From Terriglobus albidus (GTDB lineage: Bacteria; Acidobacteriota; Terriglobia; Terriglobales; Acidobacteriaceae): a stretch of DNA of 64,000 bases. Numbering within the stretch: the stretch's first letter is position 1; the number at the start of each line of letters is the position of its first letter. Made by a program: the position numbers and the translations under genes. Location: NCBI RefSeq assembly GCF_008000815.1, contig NZ_CP042806.1, positions 4,650,001-4,714,000 on the forward strand. The letters run 5' to 3'. The notes below the pieces were generated by a model, which had not been told where the DNA came from, did no database searches, and saw only the letters and a list, made by a program, of their open reading frames with translations. Below are positions 42,027-51,173 of this stretch, piece after piece.

Positions 42027-43978
42027 CGGAGCGGCACCACGATTTCTGCACAAGTGCCGGAGTGGAGAGGGTTCATCTGAAATTCGCCATTCACCTGTTT
42101 CACGAGCGACCGGACCAGATTCAACCCCGTGTTTTCGGTTAAGTAGGGAGCGCCGTCCGGGGACAACGCCTGGAATGCTCCAACTCCATCGTCGACAACA
42201 GAAACGCGCATGAAGTTTTCCGGCTTGACCGTCACCGAAACGGTAACTGTGCCACGCGTTCTTCCCTTGAAGGCGTGTTTGAACGCGTTGGTCAGCAGTT
42301 CATTCATAATCAGACCGACCGGGACGGCGCGATCGATCGATATCTCTACCGGTTCCACATGCGTGATCAGTTGAATATGAGCGCCGGCGCTGTGATTGAT
42401 ATGGACGTTTTCCGCCAGCTCTCTGGTATAGGTACCGAACTCAACCGCGTTGAGGTCGCTGGAACGATAGAGGGACTCATGGACAAGAGCCATGGATCTC
42501 ACGCGGCTGCGGCTCTGCTCCAGTGCCTGCCGGGCTGCCGGGTCACTTGCATCAAGAGACTGAAGATAAAGCAGGCTGGAGATGGCCGCCAGGTTGTTCT
42601 TCACCCGATGATGAATCTCGCGCAGAAGCACTTCTTTCTCGTTCAGCGAACGCGCGAGGTGATATTCCTGCTCTCGGTGTGGGGTGATGTTCATGGCAAC
42701 GCCGGCGAGATAAATTTCTCCATTTGAACCGGCGAGAGGAAACTTATGGGTCCTCCAATATTCCAGACCTTCCCCCAGACCAGGCGTCGTCTCTTCCACT
42801 TCGACGGGAGTGCCGGTCGCAAGCACGCGCAAATCTACCTCGCGATAAGAATCCGCTGCTTTTCGAGGCCATAACTCATGGTCAGTCTTCCCAATCCACT
42901 CGCTCCGTGAAATGCCAAAGAGCTCGGCAAATGCCCGGTTGTAATACTGCATGCGCCCCTCCGCGTCCTTGATGAACGCCAGAAAGGGACTGCTGTCCAT
43001 AAACGCATCGAAGCGACGCCTGCTGGTCTCTGCGGCGCTGGCGAAAGCGCTTGCTTCGTTGCGAAGCTCATCCATGTGCCGCGCGGTTCTGACCTTATCG
43101 GGGATCTCCACCGAGATGCCCGCCACCATGCGGTCATCTGCCGATCCCTCAAGAGGCACCTTGATCGCGCGCCAGTACATTGGGGCGCCCGATGCATCCA
43201 AGGTCTCCACGTATTGATCGAGCATGCTGCCGGAACGCAGGATCTGTTCATCTTCCCGAGCAATCGTGCGAGCCACCGCGTCCGGCCACAGATCTACACT
43301 GCTGCGGCCAAGCCACTCTGTCTGCGAGATACCGAAGCGCTCCGCGAGTTTCTTGTTATAGAAAAGAATCTGCCCCTGGTGGTCTTTAAGATGTGCTTCA
43401 ATCGGCAGCGCATCAAGAAAACAGCGAAAGATACGATCTCTCCGCTGAATCTCACCCATGGCCTGGTCCAGAGCCGCTTCATCCATCAATTGCCGGAGCT
43501 GCAGGGCAAGTTGCCGGCCGAGCGCACGCAAAGAACGGATCTGGACAGCTCCAAGTTCGCGAGGGCGGGTATCCAGAAGACACAAGGCGCCGAGGATTTC
43601 CCCATTGGGTGCCTTAAACGGAATCCCCGTATAGAAACGGACTCCGTTTCCAACCTGCCGCGCATTCTCGCGAGAATGTGGGTCCAGCTCTGTGTCGTTG
43701 ACGACGAGCAGGTCGCCTTGTTCCAGAACGTGTGTCCAGATCGGCTGATAACGAACCAGCTCACTGGTCTCGATCCCAATCTTCGATCTGCAGATGACAC
43801 CATCTTCTTCGACAAGCGTGATTGCGCCCATCGGGGCTTCACATATCTCGCCGGCGAGGGCCAACACTTCCTCAAATTCCCTCGATATCTCAAATAGCAG
43901 GAGAGACCGCACAGCCTTAAGGCGCGCGGACTCGTCTGCGTGCAACTCGTCTGGCCGCACGTCACGTCCTGGAAGCAT
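42023..43978 (-). CDS. Sensor histidine kinase: GAF-PAS-PAS-HisKA_2-HATPase
   Basis: 651 residues, no membrane helix. GAF about 30-165 (APMGAITLVEEDGVICRSKIG, FYTGIPFKAPNGEILGALCLLD), PAS 1 about 180-300 (IEAHLKDHQGQILFYNKKLAERFG), PAS 2 about 310-435 (YYNRAFAELFGISRSEWIGKTDHELWP), HisKA_2 phosphoacceptor LREIHHRVKNNLAAISSLLYLQS near residue 450, and an HATPase with MNELLTNAFKHAFKG and VVDDGVGAF. Cytoplasmic sensor of the HWE/HisKA_2 type. Overlaps the next gene, so the two form a phosphorelay operon. Confidence 0.92.
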   Translation of the reverse strand: MLPGRDVRPDELHADESARLKAVRSLLLFEISREFEEVLALAGEICEAPMGAITLVEEDGVICRSKIGIETSELVRYQPIWTHVLEQGDLLVVNDTELDPHSRENARQVGNGVRFYTGIPFKAPNGEILGALCLLDTRPRELGAVQIRSLRALGRQLALQLRQLMDEAALDQAMGEIQRRDRIFRCFLDALPIEAHLKDHQGQILFYNKKLAERFGISQTEWLGRSSVDLWPDAVARTIAREDEQILRSGSMLDQYVETLDASGAPMYWRAIKVPLEGSADDRMVAGISVEIPDKVRTARHMDELRNEASAFASAAETSRRRFDAFMDSSPFLAFIKDAEGRMQYYNRAFAELFGISRSEWIGKTDHELWPRKAADSYREVDLRVLATGTPVEVEETTPGLGEGLEYWRTHKFPLAGSNGEIYLAGVAMNITPHREQEYHLARSLNEKEVLLREIHHRVKNNLAAISSLLYLQSLDASDPAARQALEQSRSRVRSMALVHESLYRSSDLNAVEFGTYTRELAENVHINHSAGAHIQLITHVEPVEISIDRAVPVGLIMNELLTNAFKHAFKGRTRGTVTVSVTVKPENFMRVSVVDDGVGAFQALSPDGAPYLTENTGLNLVRSLVKQVNGEFQMNPLHSGTCAEIVVPLR

Positions 43979-44100
43979 TGTTGTTAACCACCCACTACTC
44001 GGTACTACGTTCGGAGATCTTGATTCTGATCGTATCCGGGGCAGGGATACTCCCCAAATGGCCCTGAGGTCACCCGACCGTGGTTACTTCCCGAAATGGG

Positions 44101-44135
44101 AAGCCCGGCGGCCAGTGATCTGGCCTGCCGGGCTT
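44101..44135. terminator. Hairpin downstream of the PI-PLC-like gene
   Basis: AAGCCCGGC-GGCCAG pairs with CTGGCC-T-GCCGGGCTT around a TGAT loop, lying between the end of the PI-PLC-like gene (44187) and the kinase operon. Confidence 0.8.
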
Positions 44136-44186
44136 TTGAGAGGTTTGGATTGTTATGCAGTGTACAGATGTGAAACAGATTTAGTT

Positions 44187-45329
44187 TTAGCGACGCGCCG
44201 GAAGAACACCGTCGAGCGCCTTGCTGTCACAAGAAGCTGTGGCATCGATCGGGTTGCATCGTGCGACCAGTCCACCGGGGAAGCCGACGAAGAATCCCGT
44301 CCAGCTTGCCGGCTCTGACGGCGGATAGTCTGTGCTGACCAACTGCGCCCCGCTGGCAAGAACCTCTTCACGCCGCTTGGTGTCGTTGGTGCGTGCCGCC
44401 GTCGTGCCATCGTCAGTGCGTGCGCGAACGAGATATCCCTGCTTTACCAAAGCATCGATCTCTTCTTTCGATCCGCTGTTCATCTCGGTGAAGGCAGCAT
44501 CGTCACGTCCTGGAACGGCGTTAGTAAACATCACCCTGCCCTTCAGCGAAGGATGTCCTGCAACATAGGTCTCTTCTTTGGGGCGCTGATCGATCAGGAA
44601 AACCACCTTGCCACGAGCCTTATCAAGCGTCGGCCAGTTCCCCGCTTTCACTGCTTCAGGCAGAGTCGCGTACTTGCCACGCACCATATCTGGCGTGATC
44701 ATCTCGTCCTCGGAGAAGACGCTGCGGATTTCGGCATCGACGGCATCAAATGTCTCCGAAGTAAACGGCAGGGGCACCTCGGCATTGGGCAGGTTACGCA
44801 CCGCGCCTTCCTTGGTCTCAATCAGAAGAAAGACCGGCAGCGCCTTGGGATGCGCTTTGGACCATCCCTTAACCTGCTGCAAGCACTTCACAAAGGTGTG
44901 GCACTGGCTGCGCTCATCGAGGTCCTGAACGTGCATGACCTTGAAGCCCGGCTTGTCCATCTCGTGATCCGGATCGAAGTCCGGGTCAGCCGGCAGGCCC
45001 GCAGCTTTGACCCATTCCACGACCTTGGGATGCGCAAACTTGCCCCCCTTCGGGTCGGCAAAGATATCGATCTCCAACTGGCGTACACCGCCGTCGAGCT
45101 GATCGGTCAGAGGCGCATGGCGATAGTCCAGGCTGCGGAAGGCATCGGGATTCCGCTGCTCCAGCCACTTCGCTTCACCAGGGGCAAAGCCCTTGTGATA
45201 GCTGTTATGCGAACCGATCACCTGGATCTGGTTCATGTGAATCTGTTTGTCCTGGTTGACGAGGGAGTGCTGCGCTAAGGCAGCCGGTACAGCCGTAACG
45301 GCGAGCAGAGTTACGAAAAAAGACCGCAT
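44187..45329 (-). CDS. Exported Ca2+-dependent PI-PLC-like phosphodiesterase
   Basis: 380 residues with a signal peptide (FFVTLLAVTAVPAALA-Q). The PLC-like TIM barrel signature is IQVIGSHNSYHKGF (catalytic His), LTDQLDGGVRQLEIDIFADP, and KVMHVQDLDERSQCHTF containing a second catalytic His. These match the PI-PLC C1-like family with metal-binding Glu/Asp. Cleaves a phosphodiester, probably periplasmic or secreted; phosphatidylinositol itself need not be the substrate in a bacterium. Monocistronic. Confidence 0.87.
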   Translation of the reverse strand: MRSFFVTLLAVTAVPAALAQHSLVNQDKQIHMNQIQVIGSHNSYHKGFAPGEAKWLEQRNPDAFRSLDYRHAPLTDQLDGGVRQLEIDIFADPKGGKFAHPKVVEWVKAAGLPADPDFDPDHEMDKPGFKVMHVQDLDERSQCHTFVKCLQQVKGWSKAHPKALPVFLLIETKEGAVRNLPNAEVPLPFTSETFDAVDAEIRSVFSEDEMITPDMVRGKYATLPEAVKAGNWPTLDKARGKVVFLIDQRPKEETYVAGHPSLKGRVMFTNAVPGRDDAAFTEMNSGSKEEIDALVKQGYLVRARTDDGTTAARTNDTKRREEVLASGAQLVSTDYPPSEPASWTGFFVGFPGGLVARCNPIDATASCDSKALDGVLPARR

Positions 45330-45521
45330 GAATACCTTGTAAAGCGACGATGTTGCCGCAGGATGAATCGCCTCATCTGCAGCAGCAAAGAAGTATATGC
45401 AAAAGAGGTTTGCGCTTCCAAGAACGTGCCGGAGCCGTCAAACCGCCCGGCGAAAAGATCGCCGGGAGCCCGGGACATGGAGCACCCGGTCATTTAGAAT
45501 CTGTATATAGCGTCTCCACGT

Positions 45522-45606
45522 GCGAAAGTGGCGAAATTGGCAGACGCACCAGACTTAGGATCTGGCGGGGCAACCCGTGGGGGTTCAAGTCCCCCCTTTC
45601 GCACCA
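45522..45606 (+). tRNA. tRNA-Leu, anticodon TAG (reads CUA)
   Basis: The 7-bp acceptor stem GCGAAAG (45522-45528) pairs with CTTTCGC (45596-45602), with discriminator A and encoded CCA (45603-45606). Anticodon stem CCAGA/TCTGG encloses CTTAGGA, anticodon TAG at 45556-45558. The long variable arm CGGGGCAACCCGTG is typical of leucine tRNA, and GGTTCAAGTCC is the T-loop. Confidence 0.97.
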
Positions 45607-45632
45607 ACTTTTCTTCACTCCTGAAAGGCATC

Positions 45633-45944
45633 ATGAGCCAGCAGAACAAACCCGCGGAAAACAGCACCACGCTTCACCTGGAAAAGACCGAAGACTATCG
45701 TGACAGCTACGCCAACAGCGTGCAGGTGCGGATGTCGGTGTGGGACTTCCAGCTGATTTTCGGCACGATGCATCCGCAGGCAGCTGATGAGGTGACGGTG
45801 CGTAATTTCCAGGGCGTGTACCTTAGCCCGCAGCAGGCAAAAGCCCTGTTGGGCGTGCTGGGCGAGAATGTGCAGCAGTATGAGCGAGCCTTTGGACAGA
45901 TCGCTCTGGAGCCGAACTTCAATCCTCCGGGACCAGTCCACTAA
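45633..45944 (+). CDS. DUF3467 family protein
   Basis: 103 residues from ATG 45633, with GAAAGG upstream. DUF3467 features: YANSVQVRMSVWDFQLIFG near residue 28 and the C-terminal VYLSPQQAKALLGVLGENVQQYERAFGQI. Small cytoplasmic beta/alpha protein of unknown function, widespread in Acidobacteriota and other phyla. It follows tRNA-Leu by 26 nt and abuts the glycosyltransferase start with no gap. Confidence 0.87.
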   Translation: MSQQNKPAENSTTLHLEKTEDYRDSYANSVQVRMSVWDFQLIFGTMHPQAADEVTVRNFQGVYLSPQQAKALLGVLGENVQQYERAFGQIALEPNFNPPGPVH

Positions 45945-47531
45945 GTGCTGCCAAATCGCAACGCGGAGCTGCCGCTCTGGGTGATCTATCCGCTGCTCTT
46001 CGCGGGTATTTACCTGTCGCACGTCACGCTATTGCGCCTGCCTTATTTCTGGGACGAAGCCGGATACTACGTTCCGGCCGCGCTGGATTTCTTCCGCACC
46101 GGGACGCTGATTCCCTTCACCACGGTCACCAATGCGCATCCTCCCCTGCCGTCGATTCTGATGGCAAGCTGGTGGCACATTGCCCGCTTCGTTCCCTCGG
46201 CAACGCGCACGCTGGTGGTCATGGTCAGCGCTGCTGCGCTGCTGGGCGTCTTCCGCATGGCGCGCTTGCTGGCGGGCACCGCGGTTGCGGCCACAACCGT
46301 CCTTCTGACTGCCGCTTTCTCCATCTGGTTCGCGCAGAGCACCTTGGCGCACGCCGATATCTTCGCCGCGGCCCTTACCCTGTGGGGTCTCTCGTTCTAC
46401 TTCGAAAGCCTCGTCCGGACGAGCCCCACCCGGAATGCCATCTGGGCGGCTACGCTCTTTGCACTGGCAGCTCTTGCGAAAGAGACAGCCATTGTCACAC
46501 CTGTGGCTCTGGCAGGTTGGGAACTGGTGACCGGCGCTCGCGCTCGCAAGGTGCGGTGGACCTGGGTATCGGTACTGGCGTTTCCCCTGCTGCCCCTCAT
46601 CGCCTGGTACCTCTATCACCTGCACAAGACCGGATACATGTTCGGCAACCCGGAGTTTGTGCGCTACAACGCCACCGCAACGCTCGACGCCAAGCGAGTC
46701 GCGCTCTCGTTCTATCACCGCATCCTGCACCTGGTGGTGCATATGAACATGTGGGTAGCTACGGTGCTGACAACCGGAGCCCTGTTGCTGACACCATATG
46801 CCCCGGAACGCACCCAGCGCATCGCCAAGCCGGCCATGACGGCAATTGCCGTCGTCCTTCTTGCTAACCTGCTTGAGTTCTCTGTCCTTGGCGGAGCGCT
46901 ACTGACCCGCTACCTCCTGCCCTGCTTTCCGCTGCTGCTGCTTCTGTATGTCAGCCTCTGGCGGCATCACTTCCGGCAGTGGTGGCTGCTGGCAGCTATT
47001 AGCTTCGGGGGATTTGTTGCAGCCATTACCGTCAATCCTCCCTACGCCTTTGCTCCCGAGGACAACCTGACCTACCGCGACTTCGTGATGCTGCATCAGC
47101 AGGCCATCAACATCATTACGCAGCGTTATCCCCAGGCAACGGTCCTTACGGCATGGCCTGCATGGACAGAGCTGATGCATCCAGACCTGGGCTATGTGAA
47201 GCACCCCCTCAAGGTCGCACCCATCCAGAACTTCTCAGTCGAAGAGGTACAGGCCGCAGCCCGGCATCCTGAGAAATACGACACGGCGTTGATCTTCAGC
47301 ACCAAGTACGAGCCCGCAGCAGGCAGGCTTAACCTCGGCCGGCCGCTGGAAGGCGAGGCCACCCGGTACTTCGACTTCCATCGTGATCTGCTCCCCGCCG
47401 AGGCCGCCGCCGTGCTGCATGGTGAGGTCGTGTGGCAGGCACAGCGGAACGGTGAGTGGGCTGCGGTGATCCGTTTTCCGAGAGCAGTGGACGCTGCCAT
47501 CGCGGCTCCAGAGAAGTCCAAACACCTATAA
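45945..47531 (+). CDS. Membrane glycosyltransferase, family 39 (PMT/ArnT-like)
   Basis: 528 residues from GTG 45945, directly after the DUF3467 stop. About 10-12 hydrophobic helices. The first luminal loop carries the acidic motif YFWDEAGYYVPAALDFFRTG (D/E pair of GT-C enzymes), with ITFTTVTNAHPPLPSILMASWW-type continuation, and a C-terminal soluble part after residue 380. Transfers a lipid-linked sugar to lipid A, protein or polysaccharide on the periplasmic side; acceptor unknown. Upstream of a TPR gene in the same operon. Confidence 0.87.
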   Translation: MLPNRNAELPLWVIYPLLFAGIYLSHVTLLRLPYFWDEAGYYVPAALDFFRTGTLIPFTTVTNAHPPLPSILMASWWHIARFVPSATRTLVVMVSAAALLGVFRMARLLAGTAVAATTVLLTAAFSIWFAQSTLAHADIFAAALTLWGLSFYFESLVRTSPTRNAIWAATLFALAALAKETAIVTPVALAGWELVTGARARKVRWTWVSVLAFPLLPLIAWYLYHLHKTGYMFGNPEFVRYNATATLDAKRVALSFYHRILHLVVHMNMWVATVLTTGALLLTPYAPERTQRIAKPAMTAIAVVLLANLLEFSVLGGALLTRYLLPCFPLLLLLYVSLWRHHFRQWWLLAAISFGGFVAAITVNPPYAFAPEDNLTYRDFVMLHQQAINIITQRYPQATVLTAWPAWTELMHPDLGYVKHPLKVAPIQNFSVEEVQAAARHPEKYDTALIFSTKYEPAAGRLNLGRPLEGEATRYFDFHRDLLPAEAAAVLHGEVVWQAQRNGEWAAVIRFPRAVDAAIAAPEKSKHL

Positions 47532-47542
47532 TCAGGCCGGTG

Positions 47543-49216
47543 ATGATGTTTTCGAAACGCCGCATTCTAGAGCATTTTTCCTGTTGCTGGGTATCCCGGA
47601 AACCGCATGCAGCGGCGTTTTCATTGAGGAAAACGCCCATAAATTCAAAAGCCCTGCACTACACCTACAGGAAAATTGCTCTATCGGGTCTTCTCTCGGT
47701 TGCAGGCGCCGTGGCGGCCTATGCCGCACCCGCCTCCCATGGGCACGTTGTGCTGGTGTTACCGTTCGACAACCGCTCAGGGCAGACGGGCCTGAACTGG
47801 ATCGGCGATTCCTTTCCGGAGATGCTGAACCAGCGTCTCTCTTCTTCCGGTTTTCTGACCATCAGCCGCGACGATCGGATGTATGCCCTCGATCATCTCG
47901 GTTATCCCCTGGATCTGAAACCCAGCCGCGCCACCGCATTGCGGATTGCACAGACGCTGGATGCCGATCTCATCGTCATTGGCAGCTTTACCATGCAGGG
48001 TGACCATCTGGCCGCGCAGGCGCAGGTGCTGGACGTCAACAAGCTCTCGATGTCCAAACCTATCGAGGAGTCGGTAGACAAAAACCGGTTCTTCGATCTC
48101 GAGAACGCGGTCGCCTGGAAGATTGTGAAAGAAGTGGACCCTTCCTTTCCCGTGGCGGAGCAGACCTTTCTGGCGCAGAGCGCCTATGACAAGCTGGAAG
48201 CCTTTGAGAGCTATGTCCGCGGCGTCTCGGCACAGACGCCCTCAGAGCGCCTTAGGCGTCTGAAGACCGCCGTCTCGCTCTCGCCTGACTATGCCGCCGC
48301 AATTTTGGCGCTGGGAAAGGCGCAATACGCGCAGGGACAGTTTGAAGAGGCTGCGGCTACGCTGACCAAGCTGCCACAGAACAATCGCCTGGCGCTGGAA
48401 GCGAACTTCTACCTCGGCCTGGCCAACTTCAACTCCGGCCAGTATGCAGCGGCAGAGACTGCGTTCGGTTTTGTCGCCAGCCGTCTGCCTCTTCCTGAAG
48501 TCGTCAACAACCAGGGAGTCGCGGCCAGCCGCCAGGGGAAAGACGCCGGAGCGCTGTTTCAGCGCGCCTCCATGGCTGATCCCAAAGATGCCGATTACCA
48601 CTACAATACCGCGACTGCGCTTTTTCAGCGCCGCGACTTTCCCGGAGCGAAGGCCGAGTTGCAGAAGACCCTCAGCCTGAAACCGGCTGACGCTGAAGCT
48701 CCCTTGCTGCTGCAGAAGGTCGATAATCCATCCGTCGATTTCGAGGCCCTGCCACGTGTCCGCCGGACCTACTCGGAGTCCGGATTCCGTCAGGCCGCCT
48801 TCGAACTTGAACAGATGCGGGCCATGCAGACAGCGACCCTGCCGCCAGCCAAACAGTCAGAAGCGCTTGTCCAGCAGGGACAGGACTACCTGCAGCAGGG
48901 TCTGGTGCTTGAGGCTGAGCGTGAGTTTCAGTCGGCGCTGCAGATGGACTCGACCTCAGCCGCCGCACACATCGGCCTGGCGCAGGTACGCGAACGCAGC
49001 GGTACTACCGCGGAAGCCCGGAGCGAGGCCGAAGCCTCTCTCAAACTGAAACCCAACGCCGCAGCCTACCTGGTTCTGGCCCGAATCGAACTGGGCGCCG
49101 GAGAGCTTCCCCAGGCGGCGAACGACGTGAGCAATGCCATGCGCATTGAGCCAAGTAACGCGGCAGCCATCGCTCTGAAACAGACCATCATCAGCCGGGG
49201 ACAGCCGGTGCAGTAA
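47543..49216 (+). CDS. TPR protein with TolB-like N-terminal domain and a repeat-derived N-terminal leader
   Basis: 557 residues from ATG 47543 (or 47546). Residues about 10-47 (ILEHFSCCWVSRK...) are translated from repeat copy C; its last residues YRK form the positive n-region directly before a signal-peptide-like core IALSGLLSVAGAVAAYAA. Next comes a TolB/FlgO-like domain (about 65-170, VVLVLPFDNRSGQTGLNWIGDSFPEML). The rest is TPR repeats (LGKAQYAQGQFEEAAATL, LGLANFNSGQYAAAETAF, TALFQRRDFPGAKAELQK, GQDYLQQGLVLEAEREFQ). Probably exported; role unknown. In one run with the glycosyltransferase and the NfeD-like gene. Confidence 0.82.
   Translation: MMFSKRRILEHFSCCWVSRKPHAAAFSLRKTPINSKALHYTYRKIALSGLLSVAGAVAAYAAPASHGHVVLVLPFDNRSGQTGLNWIGDSFPEMLNQRLSSSGFLTISRDDRMYALDHLGYPLDLKPSRATALRIAQTLDADLIVIGSFTMQGDHLAAQAQVLDVNKLSMSKPIEESVDKNRFFDLENAVAWKIVKEVDPSFPVAEQTFLAQSAYDKLEAFESYVRGVSAQTPSERLRRLKTAVSLSPDYAAAILALGKAQYAQGQFEEAAATLTKLPQNNRLALEANFYLGLANFNSGQYAAAETAFGFVASRLPLPEVVNNQGVAASRQGKDAGALFQRASMADPKDADYHYNTATALFQRRDFPGAKAELQKTLSLKPADAEAPLLLQKVDNPSVDFEALPRVRRTYSESGFRQAAFELEQMRAMQTATLPPAKQSEALVQQGQDYLQQGLVLEAEREFQSALQMDSTSAAAHIGLAQVRERSGTTAEARSEAEASLKLKPNAAAYLVLARIELGAGELPQAANDVSNAMRIEPSNAAAIALKQTIISRGQPVQ
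47568..47683 (+). repeat. 116-bp palindromic dispersed element, copy C
   Basis: The arms TAGAGCATTTTTCCTGT (47568-47584) and ACAGGAAAATTGCTCTA (47667-47683) are complementary but for one position. The inner hairpin GGCGTTTTC ... GAAAACGCC is retained. The element is wholly inside the coding frame of the TPR protein. Confidence 0.88.
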
Positions 49217-49647
49217 TGTCGATCGTGCTTGCTTCTCATCCGACGATCCTCTTCGCTACGATCTTCGCCGGCGTGCTGCTGATCTATGCGGAGGCCAATC
49301 GGCCGGGTAGCATCGTTCCCGGCTGCTTCGGTCTTCTGCTGGTGCTGGCTCCTCTACCTGCCCTGCTCACTCCTCCCGTACGTCTCGCTTCGGCCGGGCT
49401 TCTCTCAACAGGCTTCGCCTTATGTGTCCTGCAGGCGTGGTTTCCCGTCCGCTGGCTGGCTACAACCGCAGGGGTAGCGGGCATGGCAGCCGGGATTGCA
49501 CGGTTCTATGTCGGATCAGCGGACGGATCAGCCCAGCCGAACCCGGTCGCTGGAGTTCTGCTCAGCGGGATTCTGGGCGTCACCACCAGCTATCTGGCCA
49601 CAGTTGCACTACGAGCGCGCCGCGCCAAGCGCCTCACGGTACACTAG
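49216..49647 (+). CDS. NfeD-like small integral membrane protein
   Basis: 143 residues; ATG shares one base with the TPR stop. Four hydrophobic helices. The stretch VLLIYAEANRPGSIVPGCFGLLLVL matches the helix-PG-PG signature of NfeD membrane domains, but neither the C-terminal OB-fold nor the Ser-protease domain is present. Likely the membrane part only. Function unknown; it may assist the neighbouring exported TPR protein. Confidence 0.72.
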   Translation: MSIVLASHPTILFATIFAGVLLIYAEANRPGSIVPGCFGLLLVLAPLPALLTPPVRLASAGLLSTGFALCVLQAWFPVRWLATTAGVAGMAAGIARFYVGSADGSAQPNPVAGVLLSGILGVTTSYLATVALRARRAKRLTVH

Positions 49648-49681
49648 AAATATCGTTTTCGGTAAGGAGTCACCGCTGTTC

Positions 49682-50338
49682 ATGTCGAAGTTGTGCCGCG
49701 CGTTTCTGATCGCAGGTTTAGGTCTCGCCTCCGTCGTCTCCACCTCCGCACACGCGCAGACGTCCACCACCAAGCGGCTGGCGAAGCACCTTGACCGCAT
49801 GGACTTCGCCCTTCAGGGCGCGTACGTCAGCCACTCCAGTGTCAATGGCACAAACTATCTGAACCAGAAGGTCGATCAGAGCGCGAGCACCACCTTCGGC
49901 GCCCTGGTACAGCTTCGCTACACGAAGAGCCCTCTGGTGGGCTTTGAGTTTAACTGGAACTACAGCCGCTCGACCCAGACCTACGTACGCTCCAACAACC
50001 CCACCCTGACAGTTCAGACAACACCGAACGAGTTCACTCTCGGCTATGTCTATCATGGGCCGGAGATTGCCGGGATCAAGACATTCGCTTCGGCCGGAGC
50101 CGGCGCGACCGAGTTCAAGCCGACCCGTTTTGGCGGTGTCGGTCTACAGCCGCAGGCGCGCGCCACCTACTACTATGCATTCGGCGGCGAGATGCCGGTA
50201 TTTACCCCGAACATCGGCGTCCGTGTTCAGTTCCGCCAGGCCTTCCATAAGGCGCCTGACTTCGGACAGAACTACCTGACGCTCCAGAAGCAGAACTCGA
50301 CCATCGAGCCCGCCTTCGGGTTCTACGTACACTTCTAG
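49682..50338 (+). CDS. Outer-membrane beta-barrel protein (opacity/OmpW-like)
   Basis: 218 residues from ATG 49682; AAGGAG is 12 nt upstream. Signal peptide FLIAGLGLASVVSTSAHA-Q, then amphipathic strands (FALQGAYVSHSSVN, GALVQLRYTKSPLVGFEFNWNYSR, EFTLGYVYHGPE) and a terminal aromatic end FGFYVHF, as in 8-stranded barrels. Specific function unknown. Between the NfeD-like and SPOR genes. Confidence 0.82.
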   Translation: MSKLCRAFLIAGLGLASVVSTSAHAQTSTTKRLAKHLDRMDFALQGAYVSHSSVNGTNYLNQKVDQSASTTFGALVQLRYTKSPLVGFEFNWNYSRSTQTYVRSNNPTLTVQTTPNEFTLGYVYHGPEIAGIKTFASAGAGATEFKPTRFGGVGLQPQARATYYYAFGGEMPVFTPNIGVRVQFRQAFHKAPDFGQNYLTLQKQNSTIEPAFGFYVHF

Positions 50339-50396
50339 GTAACTTTAGGGGGATATCCACCGCGCCATAGTTGGCCTATCATCGCGGTTGTAGGCT

Positions 50397-51173
50397 ATGG
50401 CTGACGCCGTGGCCCGGTGGATACCATCTCCTGTTATGAGCACCGTGGTCGACGACCTGGATCTGCAACCCGCGCGGAAAGATCGCGAAATTCATCTCAG
50501 CACCGGCTCGGTGCTGGGCATTTTCTTTGCTGCCGCTTTAATCTGTGCCCTGTTCTTCGGCTTCGGCTATACCGCCGGCCGTCGCTCCGCGATTGCCACG
50601 CCCGCCGAACAGAGTGAAACCGGCAGCAACTTCAGTAATTTCAAGCCGGCGCCCGGAGCGGTTGCGATTCAGCCGGTCCCCGGTTATCTCTCGGCAAAGC
50701 AAGCGGCAGACGCCAACGCGAATACCGGCACACAGCAGTATTACGGCGCTGCCGGCAATACCACTGCGCAGACACAGCCTGCCGTTACCGTCGCGAATGC
50801 TGATACCACGCAGAAGCCATCTCAGCCTGTAAAGACGTCGGCTCCCACACCGGAGACCGTACCAGCGCCCGCACCCGCACCGCGTGTGGCTGCCACCGTC
50901 GCTCAACCCCAGGTACCGGCAGTACAGCCAGTGTCACTGCCGACGACGCAGTCTCAGGGACCGGCCATCGTGCAAGTTGCCGCAGTCTCGCACCAGGAAG
51001 ATGCGGAGGTGCTGCTGAGTGCATTGAAGCGGCGCGGCTACGCGGTCTTTACGACCTCGGCTCCGACAGATCACCTGATCCACGTGCAGCTCGGGCCGTT
51101 TTCCAACCGCAAGGACGCAGAAGCAATGCGTCAGCGTCTGCTCTCAGACGGCTATAACGCCATCGTCAAATAG
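50397..51173 (+). CDS. SPOR-domain membrane protein
   Basis: 258 residues from ATG 50397 (ATG 50436 is possible). One membrane helix (about 44-65, LGIFFAAALICALFFGFGYTAG), a Pro/Ala/Thr-rich periplasmic linker of about 110 residues, and a C-terminal SPOR domain (about 185-258, AIVQVAAVSHQEDAEVLLSALKRRGY, HVQLGPFSNRKDAEAMRQRL). SPOR domains bind septal, stem-poor peptidoglycan. The TAG stop (51171-51173) is the first triplet of repeat copy D. Confidence 0.85.
   Translation: MADAVARWIPSPVMSTVVDDLDLQPARKDREIHLSTGSVLGIFFAAALICALFFGFGYTAGRRSAIATPAEQSETGSNFSNFKPAPGAVAIQPVPGYLSAKQAADANANTGTQQYYGAAGNTTAQTQPAVTVANADTTQKPSQPVKTSAPTPETVPAPAPAPRVAATVAQPQVPAVQPVSLPTTQSQGPAIVQVAAVSHQEDAEVLLSALKRRGYAVFTTSAPTDHLIHVQLGPFSNRKDAEAMRQRLLSDGYNAIVK

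Noticed and set aside
45446-45466. Hairpin CCCGGCGA/TCGCCGGG upstream of tRNA-Leu
   Set aside because: Probably a terminator-like or random GC hairpin in the 190-bp gap before the tRNA; no T-run follows, so not listed as a terminator.
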